Below are positions 21,276-28,008 of a stretch of 28,008 bases of DNA, piece after piece; the stretch's first letter is position 1, and each line of letters begins with the position of its first letter. Position numbers and translations under genes: made by a program. This DNA is from Pseudomonadota bacterium. GTDB taxonomy: Bacteria; Pseudomonadota; Alphaproteobacteria; Rhizobiales; Devosiaceae. The stretch spans positions 1 through 28,008 of the forward strand of contig JAEWCE010000278.1 in NCBI GenBank assembly GCA_023390785.1, read 5' to 3'. The notes under the pieces are model-generated. The model saw only the letters and a program-made list of their open reading frames with translations, did no database searches and had not been told where the DNA came from.

Positions 21276-23362
21276 AGCGGCCGGATCCACACGGCGGCAT
21301 CGTGGAACGCGGCGCCGCCAAAGGGCGGGATCTGGTCGGAGCCGATCAACGTATTTATCCCCTGCCCGCTCCCGTGCGCCTTGTTGGGATGAACGCCTTC
21401 GGCCACCAGAACGCCGCGCTGCATGCCGTCGAAAATCCGCGCGGTCAGTTCCACCGTGCCGCGATGGTTGCCGAGCGCGACCCGCGCGCCATCGGCGATG
21501 CTGTTGGCCGCCGCGTCGTCGGGGCGGATGAGCACCGTCGGCTCGGGCTGGCGCCTGCGGCTGCCTGGCGTCTCCGAGAACGTCGAATTGAGGAAGCTGC
21601 GCGACGGGCTCGTCGCCAGGCGAAACGGCACCTCGGCGCTGGTTCTCTCATTGATGTCCCACCAGTCGACCATGGTGGGTGCCGCGGCCGGATCGATGGT
21701 CCATTGGTAGCCCTTGCGATCGGCGGCGCCCTGCCAGTTGGGGCGGAAGCGGAACTTCCTGTCGGCCCAGCCGAAGCCGTTGGCGAAGCGCGCCTCGTCG
21801 TCCGGGCGTTCGCGGTCGACGAAAAAACCCGTCCGCTCCACCTCTTCGAGGCTCGGATAGCGCGAGCGGCGGAAGGTCTCGGCCACCATCTCGCGGTCGG
21901 TCATGTCGAGCGAGGCGTCGTGGACGCCCAGCCGCCGCAGCAGCTCGCCGACCACCGCGAAGTTGGAACGACATTCTCCCGGTGCCTCGATCAGCTTCGG
22001 GCCGACCAGCACGCGGGTATGGCCGCCGCGGGTGTAGTAGTCGTTGTGCTCGAGGAACATGGTCGCCGGCAGCACGATGTCCGCCATCTCGGCGGTCTCG
22101 GTCATGAACTGCTCGTGCACCACGGTGAACAGGTCCTCGCGGGCGAAGCCGGCGCGGGTCAGGCCCTGCTCGGGCGCGACGTTCATCGGGTTGGTGTTCT
22201 GAATGAACAGCGCCTTCACCGGCCCGCCGCCCTTGAGCGCGCGCGCATCGCCCGCCAGCACCTTACCGATCTCGCACATGTCGAGCGAGCGACCGGCCCG
22301 GCCCATCGCCGTGCCGGTGATCAGCGACTTGTCGAGCTTCCAGGTACCTGAATTGGAGTGGAATGCGCCGCCGCCGCGATGCCGCCAGGCGCCGGTGACC
22401 GCGGGGATGCAAAGCGCGGCGTGCATGTTGGCGCTGCCGTTGCGCTGCCGGGTGAAGCCGTAGCCGAGGCGGAAATAGGTGCGCGGCGTGCGGCCGACGA
22501 GATGGGCGACGGCCTCGATCTCGGCCACGCTCAGCCCGGTGATCGCCGCCGCCCATTCGGGCGTGCGCCGCATCAGGTGCGCCTCGACCTCGGCATCGAA
22601 ATCGGTGAACTGCGTCAGGTACTGGCGGTCGGCCAGCCCGTCGCGCAGCAGCACGTGCATCACGGCGCAGGCGAAGGCGCCGTCCGACCCCGGACGGAGC
22701 AGGATCGGCATGTCCGCCTGCTCCATGGTGGGGTTGCGGTAGATGTCGACGACGACGAGCTTGGCGCCGCGCTCCTTGCGAGCACGGGTGGCGTGCGTCA
22801 TCACGTTGACCTGGGTCGAGACGGCGTTGGTGCCCCAGATCACCACGCAATCGGCCTCGGCCATCTGCTCGGGATTGGGGCCGCCCAACAGGCCGGTGCC
22901 GGCGATGAAGCCAGGCCAGGCAGCGCCGGTGCAGATGGTCTCGTACTGGTCGGAATAGCCGCGGGCGTGGCGCAACCGGGCGATGCCGTCGCGCTGCACA
23001 TGGCCCATGGTGCCGGCATAGAAATACGGCCAGATCGCCTCGGGGCCGAATGTGCGCTCGATCTCGAGCCAACGCTCGACGATCTCATCGAACGCCGCGT
23101 CCCAGGTGATGCGTTCCCAGCGTCCCTCGCCCTTCTTGCCAGCGCGACGCAGCGGATGGATCAGTCGATCGGGGTGGTGGATGCGCTCGGCGTAGCGGGC
23201 GACCTTCTCGCAGATGACGCCGGCTGTATATGGATCGTCCTTGGCGCCGCGGACGCGGCCGATGGTGTGTGCGTCGACGATCTCGACGTCGAGCGCGCAG
23301 GTCGACGGGCAATCATGCGGGCAGACGGAGCGGCCGATGCGGGCGACAACAGGCGTGTTCAT
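21263..23362 (-). CDS. Molybdopterin oxidoreductase with [4Fe-4S] site
   Basis: The 699-residue protein begins with a Cys motif for one [4Fe-4S] cluster: C14, C18, C22 and C51 (VCPHDCPSTC ... GVICEK). Molybdopterin-binding segments follow: 'CVVIWGTNAVSTQVN', 'AKLVVVDIYRNPTMEQADMPILLRPGSDGAFACAVMHVLL', 'NTNPMNVAPEQ', 'ETAEMADIVLPATMFLEHNDYYT', and C-terminal 'LATSPSRSFLNSTF' with 'VRI'-type dinucleotide domain 'VLIRPDDAAANSIADGARVAL'. No twin-arginine signal is present, so it is probably cytoplasmic. The family covers DMSO reductase, formate dehydrogenase and similar enzymes; the substrate is unknown. Ferredoxin or electron-transfer subunits are not adjacent. Confidence 0.9.
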   Translation of the reverse strand: MNTPVVARIGRSVCPHDCPSTCALDVEIVDAHTIGRVRGAKDDPYTAGVICEKVARYAERIHHPDRLIHPLRRAGKKGEGRWERITWDAAFDEIVERWLEIERTFGPEAIWPYFYAGTMGHVQRDGIARLRHARGYSDQYETICTGAAWPGFIAGTGLLGGPNPEQMAEADCVVIWGTNAVSTQVNVMTHATRARKERGAKLVVVDIYRNPTMEQADMPILLRPGSDGAFACAVMHVLLRDGLADRQYLTQFTDFDAEVEAHLMRRTPEWAAAITGLSVAEIEAVAHLVGRTPRTYFRLGYGFTRQRNGSANMHAALCIPAVTGAWRHRGGGAFHSNSGTWKLDKSLITGTAMGRAGRSLDMCEIGKVLAGDARALKGGGPVKALFIQNTNPMNVAPEQGLTRAGFAREDLFTVVHEQFMTETAEMADIVLPATMFLEHNDYYTRGGHTRVLVGPKLIEAPGECRSNFAVVGELLRRLGVHDASLDMTDREMVAETFRRSRYPSLEEVERTGFFVDRERPDDEARFANGFGWADRKFRFRPNWQGAADRKGYQWTIDPAAAPTMVDWWDINERTSAEVPFRLATSPSRSFLNSTFSETPGSRRRQPEPTVLIRPDDAAANSIADGARVALGNHRGTVELTARIFDGMQRGVLVAEGVHPNKAHGSGQGINTLIGSDQIPPFGGAAFHDAAVWIRPLQAQ

Positions 23363-23397
23363 ATGCCACGCCTAGCGCTGCCCGACCGCAGCGGCAA

Positions 23398-23589
23398 CTA
23401 GTCTTCGGCGCGGAGACGGGCCAGCTCGAACTGGAAAATGCGCAGCGACAAAAAGATCGCGAAGGCGAAGCAAATGATGCCGGTGATGTTGGTCAGCGGC
23501 AAATCCCCCAGAACCGGGATATGCTTGGCGATCAGCAGCAGCGCCACGAGGGCAAGGACGGAGGCGACTTCGTGGACGCGAAAGAGCAT
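23398..23589 (-). CDS. 63-residue membrane protein with two helices
   Basis: The ATG at 23589 follows AAAAGG at good spacing; the longer frame to 23706 is basic and unlikely. Two hydrophobic segments, 'VASVLALVALLLIAKHIPVLG' and 'NITGIICFAFAIFLSLRIFQF', are separated by a short loop, and the C-terminus is charged (ELARLRAED). No family is recognised. It ends 35 nt upstream of the oxidoreductase start, so the two could be cotranscribed. Confidence 0.65.
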   Translation of the reverse strand: MLFRVHEVASVLALVALLLIAKHIPVLGDLPLTNITGIICFAFAIFLSLRIFQFELARLRAED

Positions 23590-23708
23590 GGTTTGCCTTT
23601 TCAACAAACCGCACTGGCCGACGCGTTGCCGATGCGAGGGTTGCACTGCGGAGGCCCAACTCCCCCGCTCCTGCACAGGCTTACGCGAAAATCGAAAAGG
23701 TTCCATGA

Positions 23709-23731
23709 ATTTTCGTGGACCCCGCGAAAAT
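23709..23731. repeat. ATTTTCG/CGAAAAT inverted repeat between SMR exporter and small membrane gene
   Basis: ATTTTCG (23709-23715) pairs with CGAAAAT (23725-23731) around a 9-nt GC-rich loop. It lies in the 179-nt gap between the end of the exporter gene and the small membrane-protein gene. With flanking A/T runs it may act as a weak terminator or operator for the leftward genes. The rest of the gap shows only GC-rich sequence. Confidence 0.35.
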
Positions 23732-23768
23732 GTCGCGGCGGCCGTGTCGCGGCCGCAACATGGGCCGC

Positions 23769-24083
23769 TCAGGCGAAGAGCTTCAGCCCGGCGATGCCGC
23801 AGACGATCAGCCCGATGCAGCCGATGCGGACCGCCGTCGCCGGCTCCTGGAACAGGACCATGCCCAGGATCGCAGCGCCCACGGTGCCGATCCCCGTCCA
23901 GACGGCATAGGCGGTGCCGACCGGAAGCGTGCGGAGCGATAGTTCGAGCAGCACGACGCTCAGGATCATGCCAACGACCGCGGCCGCCGAGGGCCAGAAG
24001 CGGGTGAAGCCGTCAGCGTATTTGAGCGCGATCGCCCAGACGATTTCGAAGAGGCCGGCAACGGCGAGATAGACCCAGGCCAT
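23769..24083 (-). CDS. gdx: SMR-family exporter, Gdx (SugE) type
   Basis: The ATG at 24083 with GGAGA 7 nt upstream gives 104 residues, the SMR standard. It has four membrane helices. E13 in 'AVAGLFEIVWAIALKYADGFTRFWPS' is the essential acidic residue, and 'LPVGTAYAVWTGIGTVGAAILGMVLFQEPAT' is the signature of the family. The 'KYADGFTRFWPS' segment and the lack of EmrE-type features favour the Gdx/SugE branch, which exports guanidinium in exchange for protons. The leader holds a hairpin with an ACGG loop, discussed separately. A quaternary-ammonium-type SMR is the alternative. Confidence 0.88.
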   Translation of the reverse strand: MAWVYLAVAGLFEIVWAIALKYADGFTRFWPSAAAVVGMILSVVLLELSLRTLPVGTAYAVWTGIGTVGAAILGMVLFQEPATAVRIGCIGLIVCGIAGLKLFA

Positions 24084-24100
24084 GGGATTTCTCCGTGTGG

Positions 24101-24112
24101 CGGGCCGTCCCG
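24101..24112 (-). promoter_or_regulatory. Possible partial guanidine-II (mini-ykkC) hairpin
   Basis: On the minus strand CGGG-ACGG-CCCG forms a 4-bp stem with an ACGG loop, the form of one of the two ACGR hairpins of guanidine-II riboswitches. It sits 5 nt before the GGAGA ribosome site of the Gdx-type gene. The required second ACGR hairpin upstream is not evident, only a GGGC-GTCGAT-GCCC stem without the motif. It is therefore a degenerate or chance match. Confidence 0.25.
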
Positions 24113-24128
24113 ACCGAAACTGCGTGGC

Positions 24129-24148
24129 GCGCGGGGCCGGCCCCGCGC
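24129..24148. repeat. 20-bp perfect GC palindrome upstream of the SMR gene
   Basis: GCGCGGGGCCGGCCCCGCGC is self-complementary over all 20 bases and lies between the DUF3563-like gene stop (24186) and the SMR start (24083). It has no T-tract on either side. It could end or slow transcription from the upstream gene, or be a repressor site. Confidence 0.5.
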
Positions 24149-24185
24149 CCGTCATTTAGGGCATCGACGCCCCAAGGTGAAGCCC

Positions 24186-24344
24186 TTAGCCGCGCCGCGG
24201 CAGGCGCCGGAAACGCCCGTGATCTATCTCGCGCTGGCGCAGTTCGAGGTCCACCCGCGAGGTGGACTGGCTCAGATAGTCGAGTTCAACGTCTTCGCGA
24301 GCCCGTCCGCGCAAAGCAGCCTTCAGATGGCTAATCAGTCCCAT
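24186..24344 (-). CDS. DUF3563-like 52-residue protein
   Basis: The ATG at 24344 is preceded by AAAGGAG at 7 nt, a strong site. The 52-residue product contains 'EDVELDYLSQSTSRVDLELRQREIDHGRF', matching the short DUF3563 pattern ('E..YL.QS.D..DLE.R.RELDRG'). The N-terminus (MGLISHLKAALRGRA) is an amphipathic basic helix. The function of the family is unknown; members are small, often stress-linked proteins of proteobacteria. It lies upstream of the Gdx-type gene in the same direction (102 nt gap with a large palindrome). Confidence 0.75.
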   Translation of the reverse strand: MGLISHLKAALRGRAREDVELDYLSQSTSRVDLELRQREIDHGRFRRLPRRG

Positions 24345-24521
24345 TTTGGTGCTCCTTTCACGGTTTGAAGATGGGCATTGGCGGCAGGGGCAACAATCGC
24401 CGGCGGCGCATGGCAGCTTCGCGCCGGGGGCAGCCGCGACAATGCCGCGCCCCGGTCGCCGCGCTGCCTTGACCTTGCCCGATGGTGGCGGTTGAACTTG
24501 CCGCGGAGGGGATTACCGTCG

Positions 24522-26666
24522 ATGTTTAGAACACTGGCCGCTGCCGCCGCGGTTCTGGCTGCCCTGGGCTCGGCGCATGCCGGAGTCGTCACCGCCGACC
24601 AGAAGCTGGCGCAGCATCGCGCCACTGTCGAGACGGCCTACGCCGCGATGGGCATGTCGCGCGAAGCGGCCGAGCCGCTGGTCGACTACGCCGCCGCCAG
24701 GCTGAGCGATCCCGGCTGCACGCCGCATCCGTCGAAAACCTATGCCGTGGTGGTTGGCGTCAACAGCATCAACGCTAACCCCCGGATCGCCCTCAAGGGC
24801 GCCGAGAACGATGCCGACCTGATCGCCGCTGCCTTCAAGGCCCGTTTCCCCGGCGACCTCGACCTCGTCGAGCTCAAGGGCGACGCGGCCACCCGCGACA
24901 GCCTTCGCGCCACACTGCTCTCGGTGGTGGCCAAGGCGCAGTGCGGCGATCTCGTGACGTTCTATTTCGGCGGGCATGCCACTTACTTCGGCTTCGAAAA
25001 CAGCATCGACGTGCAGCAGGCCGCCAACGCGATCCCCAAGGGCGACGCCGCCTACGACCACGCGCGAACGCTGCTGAAGCTCATCGCCGGCAGGGCCGCG
25101 TTCTTCCTCTCCGGCCACGATGCCGACGAGCTGCACCCGTTCAGTGCCGTCGACCTCAGCGAATTCGTCACCAATGTGCGCAACCGCAAGGCCGATGTGA
25201 TGGTGGTGCTCGATGCCGCGCATTCGGGCGCCGCGGCCCTGCTGCAGCAGCAACAACTGGCCGACCCGGTGAGCGGCTGGAGCGACAGGCCCGACACTGG
25301 CGGCTTTACCGGCACGCACCTCGTGCCCGACCGAGGCGAGTTCGCCGCCTTCTACAGCAGCGTCGACAACCGGGTCGGCATCGAGAAGAGCTTCACCATG
25401 CCCGATGGCACCGCCGTCGTGCATGGCAACTTCTCCTTCGCTTTCGCCGAGGCGCTGCAGGACAGCGCCGCCGTTACCGCCAGCGGTCTAGCCGACCGGT
25501 TGCACGCCGCCGCCTCGCCCGATCCCAAGGCGCACAGTTCCTTCAGCTCGGAAGGCTCCAACCCCGGCATGGTGCTGTTCGGCCGCGCCGCCTCGCTCGA
25601 GCATGTCGCCGACGCCATCCATATCACGTCGCCGGAGCCGACGCGCGGCCCGGCTTCGGTCAAGTCCTCGGCTATCGAGATTGCCGGCACGGTGAGCTGG
25701 ACCAGCCCGGTCACCGCGGTGCTGGTCAATGGCGAGTTGGCCGAGCTCGGCCAGAATGGACGGTTCACCCGCAGGCTGGCGCTCGTCAACGGGGCCAACA
25801 CGATCCGCGTCGTGGCGCTGACGCGCGACAATTTGCTGCTGCAGAAGTCGCTCGACGTGGTGTTTGCCGGCGACGTCGACGCCCTCAAGGGCAGCGGCAA
25901 GCGCTATGCCGTGATCATCGGCAACGCCGACTATGGCGCGGCCACCGGCTTCAACGCGCTGGCGACGCCCATCGCCGATGCCGATGCACTCGAGGCGGTG
26001 CTCACCGGCAAATACGGCTTCACCACCGCAATCACCCTGCCCTCGGGCCAGCCGGCCTCGCTCAGCCTGCGCAATGCAAGCGGCCGCGACACGCAGATGG
26101 CGCTCTACAATGTGAGCCAGGTGGCGGGCGACAACGACACAGTGCTGATCTACTACGCCGGCCACGGCATCTATGAGCCGATGACCACCACCGCCTTCTG
26201 GGTGCCGACCGACGCGGTGGCCGGCGTGCCACCCACCTATCTCAGCGCCTCGACCATTTCGGAAGCGATCGCCCGCATCCAGGCGCGAAAGGTGCTGCTG
26301 ATTTCGGATTCCTGCTTTTCCGGCGCGCTGCTGCGCGGCGGCCCGCCGCAGGCGGAGAAGATCGACGCCGACAAGCGCCTCGATGCGCTGCTGGCGCTGC
26401 AGAAGCGCAAGTCGCGCATCCTCATCTCATCGGGTAACAATGAGCCGGTCAGCGATGCCGGCGGCGACGGCCATTCGATCTTCGCGCAGGCGCTGCTCAA
26501 CGGCCTCGACAATGAGGACCACGACGAGTTCAGCGCGCGCGAATTGTTCGACGGCTATATCCTCACCGCCGTCGCCGCCAACTCGAAGCAGGAACCGCAA
26601 TTCCGGCCGCTCGACAACGTCGGGCACGATGGTGGCGACGTGATCTTCCTCAAGGTCGGCAGCTAG
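24522..26666 (+). CDS. Secreted tandem caspase-like (peptidase C14) protein
   Basis: The ATG at 24522 opens a signal peptide (1-20, AHA|G); CGGAGGGG lies 11 nt upstream. The protein has 714 residues. The first caspase-like domain (~72-240) has H152 in 'FYFGGHAT', but where a Cys is expected it reads 'VVLDAAHSGA' with Ala at 233. A beta-rich linker domain (~366-448, 'IEIAGTVSWTSPVTAVLVNGELAEL') follows. The second domain (~460-710) keeps the dyad H548 ('IYYAGHG') and C598 ('LISDSCFSG'). It is thus a periplasmic pseudo-caspase fused to a probably active caspase-like protease. The substrate is unknown. It faces the DUF3606 gene, 4 nt away. Confidence 0.9.
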   Translation: MFRTLAAAAAVLAALGSAHAGVVTADQKLAQHRATVETAYAAMGMSREAAEPLVDYAAARLSDPGCTPHPSKTYAVVVGVNSINANPRIALKGAENDADLIAAAFKARFPGDLDLVELKGDAATRDSLRATLLSVVAKAQCGDLVTFYFGGHATYFGFENSIDVQQAANAIPKGDAAYDHARTLLKLIAGRAAFFLSGHDADELHPFSAVDLSEFVTNVRNRKADVMVVLDAAHSGAAALLQQQQLADPVSGWSDRPDTGGFTGTHLVPDRGEFAAFYSSVDNRVGIEKSFTMPDGTAVVHGNFSFAFAEALQDSAAVTASGLADRLHAAASPDPKAHSSFSSEGSNPGMVLFGRAASLEHVADAIHITSPEPTRGPASVKSSAIEIAGTVSWTSPVTAVLVNGELAELGQNGRFTRRLALVNGANTIRVVALTRDNLLLQKSLDVVFAGDVDALKGSGKRYAVIIGNADYGAATGFNALATPIADADALEAVLTGKYGFTTAITLPSGQPASLSLRNASGRDTQMALYNVSQVAGDNDTVLIYYAGHGIYEPMTTTAFWVPTDAVAGVPPTYLSASTISEAIARIQARKVLLISDSCFSGALLRGGPPQAEKIDADKRLDALLALQKRKSRILISSGNNEPVSDAGGDGHSIFAQALLNGLDNEDHDEFSARELFDGYILTAVAANSKQEPQFRPLDNVGHDGGDVIFLKVGS

Positions 26667-26670
26667 CGGC

Positions 26671-26859
26671 CTAGTGCCGCTTGGTCCGCTGCACCTCGCG
26701 CTCGAGCGCCTCGCGGGAATTGCCCACCCGAGCGATCATCTCGCGCACCTCGTCCGGCGTGACGCCGTGGCGGCGCGCGAAATCGCTCACCTCGTAATCC
26801 TCGCCACCCGCGACGCGTGCGCGGTCGGGGCCGCCGACCATGTCCTTGTTGTCCGACAT
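26671..26859 (-). CDS. DUF3606-like small protein
   Basis: The ATG at 26859 follows GGAGG at 6 nt and gives 62 residues. 'VGGPDRARVAGGEDYEVSDFARRHGVTPDEVREMIARVGNSREALEREV' fits DUF3606 ('D...V...E.YEV.YWA.K.GVS...L..AV..VG.S...V...L'), a small HTH-like family widespread in Hyphomicrobiales. Its role is unknown, though DNA binding is plausible from the helix pattern. Confidence 0.82.
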   Translation of the reverse strand: MSDNKDMVGGPDRARVAGGEDYEVSDFARRHGVTPDEVREMIARVGNSREALEREVQRTKRH

Positions 26860-26923
26860 GATGATCCTCCGTGCTGTGATGGCCGCAGAACGGGTGGGGA
26901 GTCCGGGAGGTTCCCCCGGCGGG

Positions 26924-27109
26924 TCACATCTCGCTGAACGGCACGCCACCTCGCGCCTTGGAATCGCGCTTCGATTCGACGATCTGCACCACCACGCGCT
27001 CGGCCGGCACCTCGAAATGCCTGACCACCGCGGCGGTGATGTCGGCCATCAGCGCCTTCTTGGCCTCCCGCGAACGCCCCTCGACCACGTGCACGAGGAT
27101 TTCGGGCAT
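26924..27109 (-). CDS. 4-oxalocrotonate tautomerase-family protein, short
   Basis: The ATG at 27109 shares its A with the TGA of the upstream tautomerase gene, giving a 61-residue protein: 'MPEILVHVVEGRSREAKKALMADITAAVVRHFEVPAERVVVQIVESKRDSKARGGVPFSEM'-type layout, i.e. catalytic Pro2, a helix with 'REAKKALMADIT', then a strand 'VVVQIVE' and a 'KARGG' turn. This is the 4-OT fold, in which Pro2 acts as general base on enol/keto substrates. The substrate is unknown. Confidence 0.82.
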   Translation of the reverse strand: MPEILVHVVEGRSREAKKALMADITAAVVRHFEVPAERVVVQIVESKRDSKARGGVPFSEM

Positions 27110-27378
27110 CAGCGGCGCCCCGCCGTCTTGCCCGGTGCCTTCTTGGCCGGGGCCCTCCTTGCCGGCGTCTTCGCCGCAGCCCGCGCGGCGCGCAGCTTGG
27201 TCACCGACGTCCCGTGGTGGCCCCAATTGTCGGTCGGCACCTCGTCGATGACGACGAAGGTTCCTGCCGGGTCCTTGTTGAGCTCCTCGACCATGACCTG
27301 CGTGATGCGCTCGATCACCCGCAGCTTCTGCTCGACGGTGACATTGTCCTCGATGATACGCACGTTGACGTAGGGCAT
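27109..27378 (-). CDS. 4-oxalocrotonate tautomerase-family protein with basic C-terminal tail
   Basis: The ATG at 27378 follows GGGGAGGG and gives 89 residues. Residues 1-62 form a 4-OT domain: Pro2 (MPYVNVRIIEDNVTVEQK), helix 'KLRVIERITQVMVEEL' and strand 'TFVVIDEVPTDNWGHHG'. Residues ~64-89 are an Ala/Lys/Arg/Pro tail (TPARRAPAKKAPGKTAGRR) like histone H1-type tails, unusual for this family. It is translationally coupled to the second tautomerase by a 1-nt overlap, so a hetero-oligomer is possible. Confidence 0.82.
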   Translation of the reverse strand: MPYVNVRIIEDNVTVEQKLRVIERITQVMVEELNKDPAGTFVVIDEVPTDNWGHHGTSVTKLRAARAAAKTPARRAPAKKAPGKTAGRR

Positions 27379-27387
27379 GATCCCTCC

Positions 27388-27422
27388 CCTGCAAACGAAA
27401 GAGCCGGCATCGCTGCCGGCCC
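27388..27422 (-). terminator. Probable terminator downstream of ndk
   Basis: GCCGGC (27403-27408) and GCCGGC (27415-27420) form a self-complementary stem with loop ATCGCT. Read leftward (the ndk direction) it is followed by TCTTTCGTTT, a T-rich stretch. The stem is short and the T-run broken, so termination may be partial and allow read-through to the tautomerase genes. Confidence 0.55.
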
Positions 27423-27429
27423 TTGACCC

Positions 27430-27852
27430 CTAGCCGACGATCTCGACGTCGGAGAAGAAGTACTTGATCTCCTGCGCCGCTGTCTCGGGTGCGTCGGACC
27501 CGTGCACCGAGTTCTCGCCCATGTTGAGCGCGAATTCCTTGCGGATGGTGCCGGCCGCAGCCTTCTCCGGGTTGGTCGCGCCCATCACTTCGCGGTACTT
27601 GGCGATGGCGTTCTCGCCTTCGAGCACCTGCACCACCACCGGCGCCGCGCTCATCTGCTCGACCAGTTCGCCGAAGAACGGCCGCTCCTTGTGCACCGCA
27701 TAAAAGCCCTCCGCCTGCGCGCGCGTCATGCGGATGCGCTTGGAGGCAACGACACGCAGCCCCGCCGCCTCGATCTTGGCGATGATCTGGCCGGTCAGAT
27801 TGCGGCGCGTCGCGTCGGGTTTGATGATCGAGAAGGTACGCTCGAGAGCCAT
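27430..27852 (-). CDS. ndk: Nucleoside diphosphate kinase
   Basis: The ATG at 27852 gives 140 residues, the normal bacterial length; longer upstream frames are proline-rich and non-conserved. The sequence matches Ndk: 'ERTFSIIKPDATRRNLTG' (4-21), 'HKERPFFGELV' (54-64), 'GATNPEKAAAGTIRKEF' (91-107) and the active-site 'NSVHGSDAPETAAQEI', in which H117 carries the phosphate. The enzyme moves the gamma phosphate from ATP to other NDPs to balance NTP and dNTP pools in the cytoplasm. It is a standard housekeeping gene, transcribed leftward. Confidence 0.98.
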   Translation of the reverse strand: MALERTFSIIKPDATRRNLTGQIIAKIEAAGLRVVASKRIRMTRAQAEGFYAVHKERPFFGELVEQMSAAPVVVQVLEGENAIAKYREVMGATNPEKAAAGTIRKEFALNMGENSVHGSDAPETAAQEIKYFFSDVEIVG

Positions 27853-27932
27853 GAGAAGTCCCTGAATGTGGCTGGAAAGGTCGCGCCTTGTATCGTCGGG
27901 TGGTGGCGGAGGCAAGACCGCAACACCCGGTG

Positions 27933-28008
27933 TCATCCCCGCGAACGCGGGGACCCACCTCGCACCTTGCGCCAGGGGATGGATGGGTCCCCGCTTGCCC
28001 GGGGATGA
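27933..28008. repeat. REP-like interspersed inverted repeat
   Basis: Two ~25-nt arms, 27933-27957 (TCATCCCCGCG...GGGGACCCA) and 27984-28008 (TGGGTCCCCGC...CGGGGATGA), are near-perfect reverse complements, separated by 26 nt. Each arm also contains its own CCCCG/CGGGG dyad. This form (GTCATCCCCGCGAACGCGGGGACCCA type) is a widespread intergenic repeat in alphaproteobacteria. It lies 80 nt upstream of ndk and may continue beyond the window. Confidence 0.85.

Noticed and set aside
20813..22351. Plus-strand frame of 512 codons across the exporter end and oxidoreductase gene
   Set aside because: It overlaps two well-supported genes in other frames and gives an Arg/Ala/Gly-rich product typical of shadow frames.
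1..28008. CRISPR arrays, rRNA genes and IS elements
   Set aside because: I saw no regularly spaced direct repeats, no rRNA sequence and no transposase-like product anywhere in the window.

Overview
The window looks like chromosome of a GC-rich alphaproteobacterium, most likely of the Hyphomicrobiales (Devosia-like). The reasons are the base composition, the frequent GTG starts and ATGA-coupled genes, and small families common in that order (DUF6074, DUF1344, DUF2147, DUF3563 and DUF3606 types, and acidic proteins with EPSLG motifs). This placement is inferred from protein resemblance; no taxonomic marker gene such as rRNA is present.

Positions 1 to about 13349 are part of an integrated phage-related element that ends at the 3' end of a tRNA-Ser(GCU) gene (13350-13440, minus). 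Its left end lies outside the window. Running rightwards, it encodes a DUF6074-like protein, a Spo11/topoisomerase VI A-like TOPRIM protein and a small HTH protein. These are followed by a compact HK97-type head and packaging operon: portal, prohead protease, major capsid protein, probable decoration protein, HNH endonuclease, gp6-like connector, head-tail adaptor, gp10-like protein, TerS and TerL. The operon closes with an unrecognised protein carrying six zinc-ribbon repeats. No tape measure, tail fibre, baseplate, holin or endolysin gene is visible. An oppositely oriented accessory cluster (TerB/BRCT-like protein, VasI-like secreted protein, 71-aa protein) and a three-gene coupled set of small proteins fill the space up to the tRNA. 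Complete head and DNA-packaging functions without a tail are the hallmark of a capsid-forming satellite (cf-PICI-like), and this is the main discovery candidate.

Positions 13441-28008 are ordinary host chromosome. They hold an LptF/LptG-family permease without its usual partner, an OmpR-type two-component pair, secreted DUF1344 and DUF2147 proteins, a YfcG/YghU-like glutathione S-transferase and a glyoxalase-related regulator-like protein. A TumE/TumA-type toxin-antitoxin pair with a perfect operator palindrome follows, then a TauE/SafE exporter meeting a molybdopterin oxidoreductase tail to tail. Next are an SMR-family exporter of the Gdx/SugE type with a possible partial guanidine-II motif in its leader, a DUF3563 protein, and a secreted protein with two caspase-like domains, of which only the second keeps the catalytic Cys. 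The region ends with a DUF3606 protein, two tandem 4-oxalocrotonate tautomerase-type proteins, nucleoside diphosphate kinase and an intergenic inverted repeat of REP type at the right edge.
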